Of a DNA stretch of 64,000 nucleotides, positions 41,735-50,548 are shown in pieces; the first letter of the stretch is position 1, and each line of letters begins with the position of its first letter. A program made the position numbers and the translations under genes. Under the pieces are notes generated by a model. That model had not been told where the DNA came from. It saw nothing but the letters and a program-made list of their open reading frames with translations, and ran no database searches. Origin of the DNA: CAWAND01 sp963783335 (lineage in GTDB: Bacteria; Chloroflexota; Anaerolineae; Anaerolineales; E44-bin32); the NCBI GenBank assembly GCA_963783335.1, contig CAWAND010000010.1, forward strand, positions 186,001 to 250,000, written 5' to 3'.

Positions 41735-43480
41735 TCAGATCGTGCTGGGCGGCTGCCAGGGTCGGAAGTCTCTCAGGATAGAGCCGCCGATGAATTCGCG
41801 CAGGATCGAATTGTCCGGGATCATCTGCGTGTCCATGGGAAGGAACCACTCCAAGAAGGCCAGCAAGCGCTTGGCTTCGACGTGGGCTGGCGTGCCGTAG
41901 GGTACCTGGCGCAGCAGGGGCTCGGCCAGGGGCCCGAGCGCAGCGCCTTCGTAGACCAGGGCGGAGTTGAACATGACGTCGGCGTTTTCCTGGAAGGGGA
42001 AAATGTAGCGCTTCTCGCCACGACGCACGGATTCCCAGCGCCCGATCGTGTCCGCCGCCGAGTAGCCGCGATGGGATGCATCGCGCACAATGCGACGGAT
42101 GAGCCGTGTGTCGGTGGTGGACACCCGGTTGTAGCGATCGAGGTTGAGCTGCGTCAAGGCGGAGGCATAGATGCGAAACGTCAACTCGGCAGGAATGTCC
42201 GGAACCAGCTCAGGGTTAAGCCCGTGAATGCCCTCCAGGATCAAGAGATGCCCCTGTGAAAGTTGGAGGTCCTCGCCCTCAGTTTGCTTGCCACTTTGGA
42301 AGTCATACTTCGGCAGCCGGACCTTCTTGCCCTGGGTGAGTTCGCGCAGGTCGTGGTTGAGACGCACCAGGTCGAGCGCGTGAATGGACTCGTAATCGAG
42401 ATCACCGTTCTCGTCCTTGGGGGTCTTCTCGCGATCGACGAAGAAATTGTCGAGTTCGATGGGATAGGGCGAGAGACCCAGGGCAAGCAGCTGGATAGAC
42501 AACCGCCGCGAGAACGTTGTCTTGCCTGAAGATGAAGGACCAGCGATCAGGACCACCTGGACGTGATCGCTGGCGTTGGCAATCTGAGCCGCGATCTCCG
42601 AGATACGCCGCTCATGCAGCGCTTCAGCCACCAGCACGATTTCACGGCCGCGATCCTTCACCATGGCATCGTTGAGGGCACCCACGCTGGGCACACCCAG
42701 ATTCTCCAGCCACTCCCCATAGCGGCGGAAGGTCGCCAGCAGCTTGGGGTACTCAGGCGGAGGCAGCAGATCAGTCGGCTTGTGCCTGCGGGGGAACTGC
42801 AGCGTGAACCCATCCCCGGCCTCGACCAGGGCAAACCACTTGAGGTAGCCGGTGCTGGGAACCATGTAGCCGTGATGATAATCCCGGTGATCGCCCAGCT
42901 TGTAAAAGACCATGTGCGGTTTGCGCCGGTGGGCCAAAAGCCGCACTTTGTCCTCATACCCCTTGGCATGGAAGAAGCTCATCGCCTCCGTCACGCTGAG
43001 CTCCATCTTGGCGAAGGGCAGATCCTGCGCCACAAGGGCTTTCATCCGACCCTCTAGCCGTGCCAGCTCTTCAACCGAAAGCGGCCGCCTGCCGCTGACC
43101 TGGCAAAAATACCCCCCGGACGCCACCGAATGGTCGACATTTAACCGTGCTTCGGGGAACATTCCTTCAAAGGCAGTCGCCAGGAGAAAGGTCAATGAAC
43201 GACGGTAGATACGCATTCCGTCGGCGTCATCCATCGTCAACGGCTGCACTTTGGCTTCCATCTCGATCGGGATGGTGAGCTCCCGCAGCAGGCCGTTGAC
43301 GATGGCGCCCACGATCGGGGCGCCTTCGGAGTGCCCCCCACCTAGGAAGGCCTCCAGCTGCATGCCACGCCGGCCCTCGAGGACCCGCCCGTCAGGCAGA
43401 TGGATTTCGACAGTCGAGCTGGGTTCGATTTCGCGGACCACCCCGTCCGAGGGGGCGCGCTGTGTTTGGTCTAGGGTCAT
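41735..43480 (-). CDS. TGS-domain nucleoside (uridine-type) kinase
   Basis: 581 residues in three parts. Residues 20-95 resemble the TGS domain of threonyl-tRNA synthetase (VEIHLPDGRVLEGRRGMQLEAFLGG). Residues 95-245 resemble its second, editing-like domain (LNVDHSVASGGYFCQVSGRRPLSVEELARLEGRMKALV). Residues 300-500 are a P-loop kinase: VVLIAGPSSSGKTTFSRRLSIQLLALG, DNFFVDREKTPKDENGDLDYES, LLILEGIHGLN, then YNRVSTTDTRLIRRIVRDASHRGYSA. This is the widespread nucleoside kinase of uridine-kinase type. Tail FRPWQPPST. A TAGAAT 10 nt before the ATG suggests a near-leaderless mRNA. Confidence 0.92.
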   Translation of the reverse strand: MTLDQTQRAPSDGVVREIEPSSTVEIHLPDGRVLEGRRGMQLEAFLGGGHSEGAPIVGAIVNGLLRELTIPIEMEAKVQPLTMDDADGMRIYRRSLTFLLATAFEGMFPEARLNVDHSVASGGYFCQVSGRRPLSVEELARLEGRMKALVAQDLPFAKMELSVTEAMSFFHAKGYEDKVRLLAHRRKPHMVFYKLGDHRDYHHGYMVPSTGYLKWFALVEAGDGFTLQFPRRHKPTDLLPPPEYPKLLATFRRYGEWLENLGVPSVGALNDAMVKDRGREIVLVAEALHERRISEIAAQIANASDHVQVVLIAGPSSSGKTTFSRRLSIQLLALGLSPYPIELDNFFVDREKTPKDENGDLDYESIHALDLVRLNHDLRELTQGKKVRLPKYDFQSGKQTEGEDLQLSQGHLLILEGIHGLNPELVPDIPAELTFRIYASALTQLNLDRYNRVSTTDTRLIRRIVRDASHRGYSAADTIGRWESVRRGEKRYIFPFQENADVMFNSALVYEGAALGPLAEPLLRQVPYGTPAHVEAKRLLAFLEWFLPMDTQMIPDNSILREFIGGSILRDFRPWQPPSTI

Positions 43481-43797
43481 TGGATCATTGATTCTACTCT
43501 AATTCCGCTGGCCGACCCCTAGACAGGAATTCCTATTCGCCCCAGGATGATTCGAGCCACGCGGGGTGCCCATCAGATGTCAAACCAATCTCTAGATTGA
43601 GATGTTCAGAATTTGTTGAGCATGACTTGTTACGGTTGGGGTGCCAAACGAAAAAGCTAGGCCCTGGATCAGAGGGGTCCCGGGGCGGATGGTCGGCCTA
43701 TTGACTGATCATCCTGAGTAATCGGGAGCGCCGTCATCTTGACCGGCGCTCCCATTATTTGTGTCCGAAATCTGGATCCGGCCCGGCCGGAGGATGT
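43481..43797. other. Intergenic region between gcvPB and the kinase promoter
   Basis: 317 bp. Contains the kinase promoter at its left end and a terminator-like hairpin (43724-43753) for the gcv operon at its right end. I see no gene or repeat in the remaining ~200 bp. Confidence 0.55.
43724..43753 (-). terminator. Hairpin downstream of gcvPB
   Basis: GGGAGCGCCG (43724-43733) and CGGCGCTCCC (43744-43753) form a perfect 10-bp stem with a 10-nt loop. It lies 45 nt beyond the gcvPB stop. The T-run is on the plus-strand side (ATTATTTG) and weak on the minus side. Confidence 0.6.
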
Positions 43798-45270
43798 CTA
43801 GGCCATACTAGTTTGCGGTCGGGGCTCCGGCCGACAGCACAGCACCAACTCTTTGGCAGCTTGGACTTCGTCCAGACGACCGAACGGCGTCGAGTGCGGT
43901 GCAGACAGCAAAGTCTCGGGTTCGGTGTGCGCCTCTTGCGCGATCTTGAGCAGCGCTTCGGCGAACGCATCCAGCGTTTCCTTGGCTTCCGTCTCGGTTG
44001 GCTCGATCATCAAAGCCTCATGCACGATGAGAGGGAAGTAGTACGTCGGCGGATGGAACCCGTAGTCCATTAGACGCTTGGCGATGTCGAAGGCCCGAAT
44101 ATCAGGCGCATCCTCCCACCGTCCTTCAACCACGAATTCGTGCATGCAGGTTCGGTCAAAGGGCGCATGATAGGTGCCAGCCAGCCGGGCTTTGAGGTAG
44201 TTGGCGTTGAGTACGGCGTGGTCGGCGATATCGCGCACGCCCTGGCGTCCGTAGATCCTCAGGTAGGTCAGAGCCCGCACCAACATGCCGAAGTGGCCAT
44301 GAAAAGCTTTGACGCGCCCGATGGTCTTGGCCGGCGTGACCAGGCTGAATCTGCTTGAACCGTCGGGGGTTGTGACCTTCTCGACGATGGGGGCGGGCAG
44401 GAAATCCTTCAACGCTTCGGACACCCCCACCGCTCCCGAGCCCGGGCCACCTCCGCCGTGCGGCGTGGAGAACGTCTTGTGCAGGTTGAAGTGAAGCACG
44501 TCGAAACCGAGGTCTCCAGGACGAACCACACCCAGCAGCGCGTTCATGTTGGCACCGTCGCCGTAGACCAGCCCGCCGCAACCGTGAACGGCCGAGACGA
44601 CCTGCTCCACATGTTCCTCAAACAACCCGAGCGTGTTCGGGTTGGTCAGCATCAGCCCGGCAACAGTCTCATCGCATTCCGCCTTGAGCGCTTCCAGATC
44701 CACGTTGCCGCGCGCGTCAGAGGGAATTTGGACCACCTTCAACCCGCTCATGGCGGTGGTGGCCGGATTGGTCCCGTGGGCCGAATCGGGGATCAGAATC
44801 TTCACCCGAGCCGTGTCGCCGCGATCGCGATGGTAGGCCTTGATGAGCAGGATCCCGGTCAATTCGCCGTGGGCACCAGCCGCCGGCTGGAGAGTCATCC
44901 CGGCAAAACCACCGATTTCCTTGAGCCAGTTCTGAAGCTCATACATCAACGCCAGATTGCCCTGGACGGTGGTCTCCGGCTGGAGGGGATGGCTGAAGGC
45001 GAATCCCGGCAACCGGGCGACATCCTCGTTGACCTTGGGGTTGTACTTCATTGTGCACGAGCCCAGCGGGTAGAAACCGGTGTCGATTGAGTAGTTCAAC
45101 TGGGACAAGCGGACGAAATGGCGGACGGCCTGCAGCTCGGAGACTTCCGGCAATGGAAGTTCCTCGCGCAGCATACCCTGGGGCAGTTCAGCCTCGGGGA
45201 CGTCCAAATCGGGCAGATCGATCGCTCGACGACCAGGGGATGAAATCTCGTAGATCAGGGGCTCACTCAT
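43798..45270 (-). CDS. gcvPB: Glycine dehydrogenase (decarboxylating) subunit 2
   Basis: 490 residues from ATG 45270, whose start overlaps the gcvPA stop (ATGAGTGA). With GcvPA it forms the split P protein that decarboxylates glycine and loads the aminomethyl group on GcvH. Seen: LSQLNYSIDTGFYPLGSCTMKYNPK, SAHGTNPATTAMSGLKV, the PLP lysine in LHFNLHKTFSTPHGGGGPGSGAVGV, and RTCMHEFVVEG. Third gene after the tandem glycine riboswitch. The last 15 residues (LCCRPEPRPQTSMA) look like a small unrelated tail. Confidence 0.96.
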   Translation of the reverse strand: MSEPLIYEISSPGRRAIDLPDLDVPEAELPQGMLREELPLPEVSELQAVRHFVRLSQLNYSIDTGFYPLGSCTMKYNPKVNEDVARLPGFAFSHPLQPETTVQGNLALMYELQNWLKEIGGFAGMTLQPAAGAHGELTGILLIKAYHRDRGDTARVKILIPDSAHGTNPATTAMSGLKVVQIPSDARGNVDLEALKAECDETVAGLMLTNPNTLGLFEEHVEQVVSAVHGCGGLVYGDGANMNALLGVVRPGDLGFDVLHFNLHKTFSTPHGGGGPGSGAVGVSEALKDFLPAPIVEKVTTPDGSSRFSLVTPAKTIGRVKAFHGHFGMLVRALTYLRIYGRQGVRDIADHAVLNANYLKARLAGTYHAPFDRTCMHEFVVEGRWEDAPDIRAFDIAKRLMDYGFHPPTYYFPLIVHEALMIEPTETEAKETLDAFAEALLKIAQEAHTEPETLLSAPHSTPFGRLDEVQAAKELVLCCRPEPRPQTSMA

Positions 45271-46606
45271 GGTTGGCCGCCTCCAAAGTCTGGACCAGCT
45301 GATCGATCTGATGACGCGTGATGCGTTCCGTGACTGCCAAGAGCATGTGGCCCTCGAGAGACGGATACCATGGGCCAAGGTCCAACCCACCAATGATCTT
45401 CTGCGCCAGGAGACTTTCATTCAATTTCGCCACCGGTTTGGGGACCTTCACCACAAATTCATTGAAGAATGGACCCTCGTTCCAGAGTTCAAAACCGGGG
45501 AGTTTGTCGATTTGTGCTGCAGCGTAGTGGGCTTTGTGATAACTGAGCTCGGCGGCCTGGCGCATCCCCTGTTTTCCCATCACGGTCATGTAGACAGTGG
45601 CTGCCAGTGCAATCAAGCCTTGATTGGTGCAGATGTTGGAGGTCGCCTTCTCGCGCCGAATGTGCTGCTCTCGAGGCGTCAACGTCAAGACAAAACCCCG
45701 TTGACCGCGGGTGTCGGTCGTTTCCCCAACCAATCTGCCGGGCATCTTGCGCACGTAGGCATTACGCGTGGCGAAGATGCCCAGGTAGGGCCCCCCGAAA
45801 CTCATCGGGACGCCAAGCGGCTGGCCCTCGCCGACGACGACATCGGCGCCGAAGGTTGACGGCGGCTTGAGCATGCCAAGCGCCATCGGATTGACGACCA
45901 CGCAGAACAAAGCGCCGACCTCGCGGGCCCGTTCCCCAAGCGCGCTGTAATCCATGATCCTGCCGAAGACATCCGGATACTGGACGGCCACCAGCGCCGT
46001 CTGGTCATCGACAGCACCCGTGAAGGATTCCAGATCCACATCCAAGGTGCCTTCGTCCAGCAAGGTCACCTCTTCTCCGCGCATATAGGTGTGCACGGTC
46101 TCACGGAAGTGAGGATGGATCGACGGAGAAAGAACGACCTTCTTCCGCTTGCCGTGATGGTGGCTGAGCGCCATGCTGACCGCCTCGGCCAAAGCAGTGG
46201 CGCCGTCATACAACGAGGCATTGGCCACGTCCATCCCGGTTAGTTGGCAGATCAGACTTTGATATTCGAAGACAGCCTGGAGTGTCCCTTGGGAGATTTC
46301 CGGTTGGTAGGGCGTGTAGGCCGTGTAGAACTCACTCCGTCTCAGGATGTGGTCCACGACGGAGGGAATATAGTGATCGTAGGCCCCAGCACCCAAGAAA
46401 CAGGCATAGGATCGCGAGTCGGCGTTGGCCCCTGCCATGGCCTCCATGTCCCGGACGATATCCATCTCATTGGAGGCTTCCGGAAGGTCGAGTTTCGGAA
46501 AACGCACGCTCTCGGGAATGGCGTCATACAGATCTTCGACGCGCTCGACCCCAATCTCGGCCAACATGGCCCGGCGATCTTGCTCGGTGTGCGGTATGTA
46601 GGACAT
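45263..46606 (-). CDS. gcvPA: Glycine dehydrogenase (decarboxylating) subunit 1
   Basis: 447 residues, MSYIPHTEQDRRAMLAEIG, EIDVR-type head, then CFLGAGAYDHYIPSVVDHILRRSEFYTAYTPYQPEISQGTLQAVFEYQSLICQLTGMDVANASLYDGATALAE, all hallmarks of GcvPA. GcvPA lacks the PLP lysine, which is in GcvPB. Its start overlaps the gcvH stop and its stop overlaps the gcvPB start, so translation of the three is coupled. Confidence 0.96.
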   Translation of the reverse strand: MSYIPHTEQDRRAMLAEIGVERVEDLYDAIPESVRFPKLDLPEASNEMDIVRDMEAMAGANADSRSYACFLGAGAYDHYIPSVVDHILRRSEFYTAYTPYQPEISQGTLQAVFEYQSLICQLTGMDVANASLYDGATALAEAVSMALSHHHGKRKKVVLSPSIHPHFRETVHTYMRGEEVTLLDEGTLDVDLESFTGAVDDQTALVAVQYPDVFGRIMDYSALGERAREVGALFCVVVNPMALGMLKPPSTFGADVVVGEGQPLGVPMSFGGPYLGIFATRNAYVRKMPGRLVGETTDTRGQRGFVLTLTPREQHIRREKATSNICTNQGLIALAATVYMTVMGKQGMRQAAELSYHKAHYAAAQIDKLPGFELWNEGPFFNEFVVKVPKPVAKLNESLLAQKIIGGLDLGPWYPSLEGHMLLAVTERITRHQIDQLVQTLEAANHE

Positions 46607-46998
46607 CAGTGCTCGCGCCCCTCACAATGCTTGATATAGGCGGCGGCATCCATCAGGTCATCCAGCTGACCAGCGTCCGTCAGCTTGACCTTCGCCATCC
46701 AAGCCTTGTCGTATGGATCGGCGTTGACCCACTCCGGATTGTCCGCCAGAGCTTCGTTGGCTTCGATCATTTCGCCGGAGACTGGCATGTAGACGTCCGA
46801 TGCAGCCTTGACCAACTCGACCACGGCAAAGACCTCGCCCTTGTTCACTTGGGCGCCCGCGTCTGCCGTCACTTCGAAGTAGACGACGTCGGAGAGCTGA
46901 TCCTGGGCGTAGTCGCTGATCCCCACCGTGGCCGTATCACCCTCGACTCTGATCCATTCGTCGTTTTCCGTGTACTTGAGATCCTCCGGGACATTCAT
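46606..46998 (-). CDS. gcvH: Glycine cleavage H protein (lipoyl carrier)
   Basis: 130 residues from ATG 46998 (MNVPEDLKYTENDEW), behind AAGGAG at 47005-47010. A start further upstream would lie beyond the ribosome site. The lipoyl-lysine is K64 in VVELVKAASDVYMPVSGE. It carries the aminomethyl group from the P to the T protein. First gene of the riboswitch-controlled operon gcvH-gcvPA-gcvPB. The T partner is on the fused protein at 6378-9506, and the L protein is not in this window. Confidence 0.97.
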   Translation of the reverse strand: MNVPEDLKYTENDEWIRVEGDTATVGISDYAQDQLSDVVYFEVTADAGAQVNKGEVFAVVELVKAASDVYMPVSGEMIEANEALADNPEWVNADPYDKAWMAKVKLTDAGQLDDLMDAAAYIKHCEGREH

Positions 46999-47037
46999 TA
47001 TTTGCTCCTTGGCTGCTCCCAGACTATCCAACGGGAC

Positions 47038-47075
47038 AAAAAAAGAAGACGCACATCAAATTGGTGTGCGTCCTC
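47038..47075 (-). terminator. Riboswitch-controlled terminator
   Basis: On the minus strand GACGCACA...TGTGCGTC stem (arms near 47048-47056 and 47064-47072) followed by a run of seven T. It lies directly after the second glycine aptamer and about 40 nt before gcvH, the classic expression platform. Glycine binding should relieve termination. Confidence 0.9.
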
Positions 47076-47252
47076 TGTCGGGAACCTGAGAGATTCACCG
47101 CCCTCAGGCGGCTTGCCCCGTCGGTGTCAAACGACTTTCCAGAGGCTCTGCCAGATCGGGTCCTTCTACCTGAGAGTTTCACCTCCGTCGCCACACGCGC
47201 TTAGGAGGCTTGCCCCTTCGGTGCCCGGATCGAACCGGGTCTCTCCCCGATC
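47072..47252 (-). promoter_or_regulatory. Tandem glycine riboswitch
   Basis: Two aptamers on the minus strand upstream of gcvH. Aptamer 1 has GGGGAGAG, CACCGAAGGGGCAAGCC, and GGTGAAACTCTCAGGT. Aptamer 2 has CTCTGGAAAG, CACCGACGGGGCAAGCC, GGTGAATCTCTCAGGT and closes with GACAGAG. These are the conserved cores of class gcvT glycine aptamers, about 100 nt each and joined by a short linker. Both copies look complete. They should turn the operon on when glycine is plentiful. Confidence 0.97.
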
Positions 47253-47272
47253 TGTGCTCAATTGGTACCAGC

Positions 47273-47301
47273 ATTCTACGGACGGGGTCGATTAAAGTCA
47301 A
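47273..47301 (-). promoter_or_regulatory. Promoter of the gcvH-gcvPA-gcvPB operon
   Basis: Minus strand TTGACT (47301-47296), 17-bp spacer, TAGAAT (47278-47273). Expected start near 47266, just before the first riboswitch stem. Confidence 0.85.
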
Positions 47302-47367
47302 GCTAACGGACGTCGCGCGTCGCAGAACCCCGCGTTCGTCACACCGCCCGAGCGACAGATGTCATGC

Positions 47368-48483
47368 TCAATGTTCGTAGAGACGGGGAACGCGGGCGCT
47401 CAACCCGCAGACCACCTCATACCCGACCGTGCCCCACACCTCGGCCAGGTCCCCTGGTCGAATGCCTTCTTCACCCTGGCGCCCGACGATCACCACCTCG
47501 TCTCCGGTCGCCGCTTGCGGGACCCCGTCCAAGTTGACGATCGTCTGGTCCATACACACCCGGCCCACTACCGGCGCCCAGCGTCCGTGGATCAAGACCT
47601 TGGCCCCGGATTCGCGCCGGAACCCATCACCATATCCCACCGGGATGACCCCCAGGCGCTCATCCTTCTGAGTCACATAGCGGTGTCCATAGGAGACGCC
47701 CGTCCCGGCGGGAACATCGCGGACAGTCGTCAAACGCGCTTTCCACGCCAGCGAAGGGCGAAACTCCTCCGGCACGCGCACCTCCGCAGACGGGTTCAAA
47801 CCATAGATGGCGATCCCCGGGCGAACCATGTCAAATCGCGCCGAAGGTCGTGTGAGGGCGGCCGCCGAATTGGCGGCGTGGACCAAAGGCGGCCTCAGCC
47901 CCGCTGACGTGACCTCGCCCAACAGGTCGGCGAACAGGGCGGCCTGCTTATCCGTGCTCTGGGCCGATGGCTCGTCGGCGCGGGCGAAGTGCGTAAACAG
48001 ACCTTCCACCTGGACGCCGGCCAAGCCTTGCAGGGCCTGCAGCAGGCCGAAAGCCTCGTTGGGCGCCGCACCCAAACGCGTCATCCCCGTGTCCACTTTG
48101 ACATGGACTCGCACGGGTTCCCCGGCTGTCCGAGCCGCCGCCGCCAGCGGGTCCAATTGCGCCTGGTCATACACGGTGACCGAGACATGTCGGGCGATGG
48201 CATCCGCCATCCTCGAGTTGGGTGTTTCACCCAAGACGAGCACCGGGGCCTCCACCCCTCCGTCCCGGATCTCGATGGCCTCGTCGATTCTTGCCACACC
48301 ACAGTAGGCCGCACCAGCCCCAGCCGCCGTGTTTGCCGCCGCGACCAGGCCATGGCCGTAGCCGTTGGCCTTGACCACCGCCATCACGCGCGTATCGGTC
48401 AACTTGCCCATCGCCTGCACATTGTGCGCGATGGCGCTCAGGTCGATTTCTAGCCAGGTGGACAATCCATCATGAGATGTCAT
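47368..48483 (-). CDS. alr: Alanine racemase
   Basis: 371 residues from ATG 48483 (MTSHDGLSTWLEIDLSAIAHN). PLP lysine in VMAVVKANGYGHGL, then HVKVDTGMTRLG, HAANSAAALTRPSARFDMVRPGIAIYG, VSYGHRYVTQKDERLGVIPVGYGDGF with the catalytic Tyr, and VCMDQTIVNLDGV; the end RLYEH is usual. It supplies D-alanine for peptidoglycan. Upstream frames read into the promoter and are not used. The -10 box ends about 10 nt before the ATG, so the mRNA has almost no leader. Confidence 0.95.
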   Translation of the reverse strand: MTSHDGLSTWLEIDLSAIAHNVQAMGKLTDTRVMAVVKANGYGHGLVAAANTAAGAGAAYCGVARIDEAIEIRDGGVEAPVLVLGETPNSRMADAIARHVSVTVYDQAQLDPLAAAARTAGEPVRVHVKVDTGMTRLGAAPNEAFGLLQALQGLAGVQVEGLFTHFARADEPSAQSTDKQAALFADLLGEVTSAGLRPPLVHAANSAAALTRPSARFDMVRPGIAIYGLNPSAEVRVPEEFRPSLAWKARLTTVRDVPAGTGVSYGHRYVTQKDERLGVIPVGYGDGFRRESGAKVLIHGRWAPVVGRVCMDQTIVNLDGVPQAATGDEVVIVGRQGEEGIRPGDLAEVWGTVGYEVVCGLSARVPRLYEH

Positions 48484-48493
48484 GGGTTTGGGC

Positions 48494-48522
48494 AGTATAA
48501 ACGCGAGACGAACGCCTGACAA
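48494..48522 (-). promoter_or_regulatory. Promoter of alr, overlapping the tgt promoter
   Basis: Minus strand TTGTCA (48522-48517), 17-bp spacer, TATACT (48499-48494). Only 10 nt separate the -10 box from the alr ATG. The -35 hexamers of alr and tgt occupy the same bases on opposite strands. Confidence 0.8.
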
Positions 48523-48544
48523 TGAAACCGCCCGAAGGTATAAT
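48516..48544 (+). promoter_or_regulatory. Promoter of tgt
   Basis: CTGACA (48516-48521), 17-bp spacer, TATAAT (48539-48544). Expected start near 48551, giving a leader of about 55 nt that contains the palindrome at 48589. Confidence 0.85.
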
Positions 48545-48588
48545 CCCGCACCGATGACCGCACCCGCTGTCGCCACCCTCCACCCAAC

Positions 48589-48606
48589 TTGTGAATTCCT
48601 TCACAA
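48589..48606. promoter_or_regulatory. TGTGA-N6-TCACA palindrome, site 6
   Basis: TTGTGA-ATTCCT-TCACAA, a perfect match to TTGTGAANNNNTTCACAA. The last A is the A of the tgt ATG. It lies in the transcribed leader, about 45 nt after the start of transcription, suited to a repressor roadblock. Confidence 0.6.
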
Positions 48607-49721
48607 TGTTCACCTTTGACCTTCAAGCCGTCGACGGCCAGGCGCGGGCCGGGGTCTTCCACACGCCGCATGGCGATCTCGAAACGCCCCTGTTTGCCCC
48701 GGTGGGCACCCAGGCAACGGTCAAAGCCCTAACCCCGGCCCAGCTCGACGACCTCGGTGCCAGCCTGATCCTGGCCAATACCTACCATCTGTATCTGAGG
48801 CCGGGCCACGAACTCATTCAACGCCAGGGCGGGCTGCACGAGTTCATGCGCTGGCCGCATCCGATTTTGACGGACTCAGGAGGCTTTCAGGTCTTTTCCC
48901 TGAGTGATCGGCGCACCGTCGACGACGATGGCGTGACCTTTCGCTCGCACCTGGATGGATCCCAACACCGGTTCACCCCCGAGAGGGCCATTCAAATTCA
49001 AGAAGCCTTGGGCGCCGACATCATCATGGCTTTCGACGAATGCCCCGAGCCCTACGATCGTGACTACAACCTAGCCGCCTTGGAGCGAACCCATCGTTGG
49101 GCCGAGCGCTGTTTGGCGGCCAAGAGCCGCACGGACCAAGCCCTGTTCGGCATCCTTCAAGGGGGTGTCTTCCCGGATCTAAGAAGGCGCTCGGCAGAAT
49201 TCATTTCCGGGCTCGACTTCCCGGGCGTGGCCATTGGCGGGCTGTCGGTGGGGGAGTCCAAGCCGGAAATGCTCGAGATGCTGGACCTGCTTGGCGGCCT
49301 GCTGCCCAAAGACAAGCCGCGCTATCTGATGGGCGTCGGCTCGCCAGAGGATCTGGTGGCCGGCGTGCAGCGTGGCGTGGACCTGTTTGACTGTGTCCTG
49401 CCGACGCGGATGGCTCGCAACCATGCCGCCTTGACACGGCTCGGACGCCTCAACCTGCGCAACGCGACCTTCGCCGAGGACGATCGCCCGATCGACCCGG
49501 ACTGCCGGTGCTACACTTGCCTCACCTTCACCCGAAGCTACCTCCGCCACCTGATTGTGGCCGGGGAAATGCTGGCATCGACGCTGGTTTCCATTCACAA
49601 CCTTCACATGTTGATCGATTTGGCGGCCGACCTGCGATCGGCTGTCCTGGCCGGCAGCCTCGAAGCCTTTGTCAAGAACTTCGAAGCCGGCTACCAAAAA
49701 CACCGACCGGAGGCGCTTTAG
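48606..49721 (+). CDS. tgt: Queuine tRNA-ribosyltransferase
   Basis: 371 residues from ATG 48606 (MFTFDLQAVDGQARAG); an in-frame GTG at 48591 lies inside the palindrome and has no ribosome site either. TGT motifs: TPLFAPVGTQATVKALTP, LANTYHLYLRPG, TDSGGFQVFSL (catalytic Asp), DIIMAFDECPEP, GILQGGVFPDLR, GGLSVGES, RYLMGVGSPEDL, VDLFDCVLPTRMARN, and the zinc site CRCYTC with H near the C-terminus (SIHNLHML). It exchanges G34 for a queuosine precursor in tRNA. A 2-nt gap to uppP implies an operon. Confidence 0.97.
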   Translation: MFTFDLQAVDGQARAGVFHTPHGDLETPLFAPVGTQATVKALTPAQLDDLGASLILANTYHLYLRPGHELIQRQGGLHEFMRWPHPILTDSGGFQVFSLSDRRTVDDDGVTFRSHLDGSQHRFTPERAIQIQEALGADIIMAFDECPEPYDRDYNLAALERTHRWAERCLAAKSRTDQALFGILQGGVFPDLRRRSAEFISGLDFPGVAIGGLSVGESKPEMLEMLDLLGGLLPKDKPRYLMGVGSPEDLVAGVQRGVDLFDCVLPTRMARNHAALTRLGRLNLRNATFAEDDRPIDPDCRCYTCLTFTRSYLRHLIVAGEMLASTLVSIHNLHMLIDLAADLRSAVLAGSLEAFVKNFEAGYQKHRPEAL

Positions 49722-49723
49722 CT

Positions 49724-50548
49724 ATGACCGCATTTCAGGCCCTGATCCTGGGCATCGTGCAAGGAGCGACCGAGTTTCTCCCCGTCTCATCGTCAGGCCA
49801 CCTGGTGCTGGTGCCCTGGCTGCTCGGCTGGCAGCTCGATCCCCAAGCGGCCTTCGTCTTCGACGTGCTGGTGCAGTGGGGCACCTTGCTGGCAGTGATC
49901 GCCTACTTTTGGCGGGAATTGGTTGACCTGGTCCGGGCGGCCGTCCTGGGGCTGATTCACGGCCATCCCTTGGAAAGCCCCTCGGCCCGCCTCGCCTGGC
50001 TGCTGGTTTTGGCCAGCCTGCCGGCGGCCGTGCTCGGCCTGGCGTTCAAAGACACCGTCGAAGCCACCTTCGGACAGCCATCCATGGTGTTCGGCTTTTT
50101 GCTGGTGACGTCTGCCATCTTGGCCGTCAGCGAGTGGCTGGGCCACCGCAGCCGGTCGATGGACAGCTTGCGCTGGACCGATGCGCTGTGGATCGGTTTC
50201 GCCCAGGTCCTGGCCCTGTTTCCCGGCGTCTCGCGTTCCGGCTCGACGATCGCCGGCGGGATGACCCGCAATCTGCGCCGACCCGATGCGGCCCGATTCG
50301 CCTTCCTCATGTCGGTTCCCATCATGATCGGCGCCGGTCTGGTGGCCCTGCGCGACCTGCTGGGTCTGCCGGATGTCGGTGCCCAGCTGGGGAATCTGGC
50401 CATCGGGTTCCTGGCGGCGGCCGTGGTTGGCTACTTGGCGATCCGCTGGCTGCTTCGGTATCTCTCACACCGGCCATTGACCGTGTTCATCGCATACACG
50501 GCGGTCGTGGGGCTGATCGGATTGGTGCTGAGCATCTGGCGTGGCTAG
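49724..50548 (+). CDS. uppP: Undecaprenyl-diphosphatase
   Basis: 274 residues, start MTAFQALILGIVQGATEFLPVSSSGHL. BacA/UppP motifs: the Glu-rich EFLPVSSSGHL segment and GVSRSGSTIAGGM, both forming the active site, with seven or eight helices and inverted repeats. It recycles the lipid carrier for cell-wall synthesis by removing phosphate from C55-PP. The stop overlaps the next gene start, so the three genes from tgt to 51296 are probably one unit. Confidence 0.97.
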   Translation: MTAFQALILGIVQGATEFLPVSSSGHLVLVPWLLGWQLDPQAAFVFDVLVQWGTLLAVIAYFWRELVDLVRAAVLGLIHGHPLESPSARLAWLLVLASLPAAVLGLAFKDTVEATFGQPSMVFGFLLVTSAILAVSEWLGHRSRSMDSLRWTDALWIGFAQVLALFPGVSRSGSTIAGGMTRNLRRPDAARFAFLMSVPIMIGAGLVALRDLLGLPDVGAQLGNLAIGFLAAAVVGYLAIRWLLRYLSHRPLTVFIAYTAVVGLIGLVLSIWRG

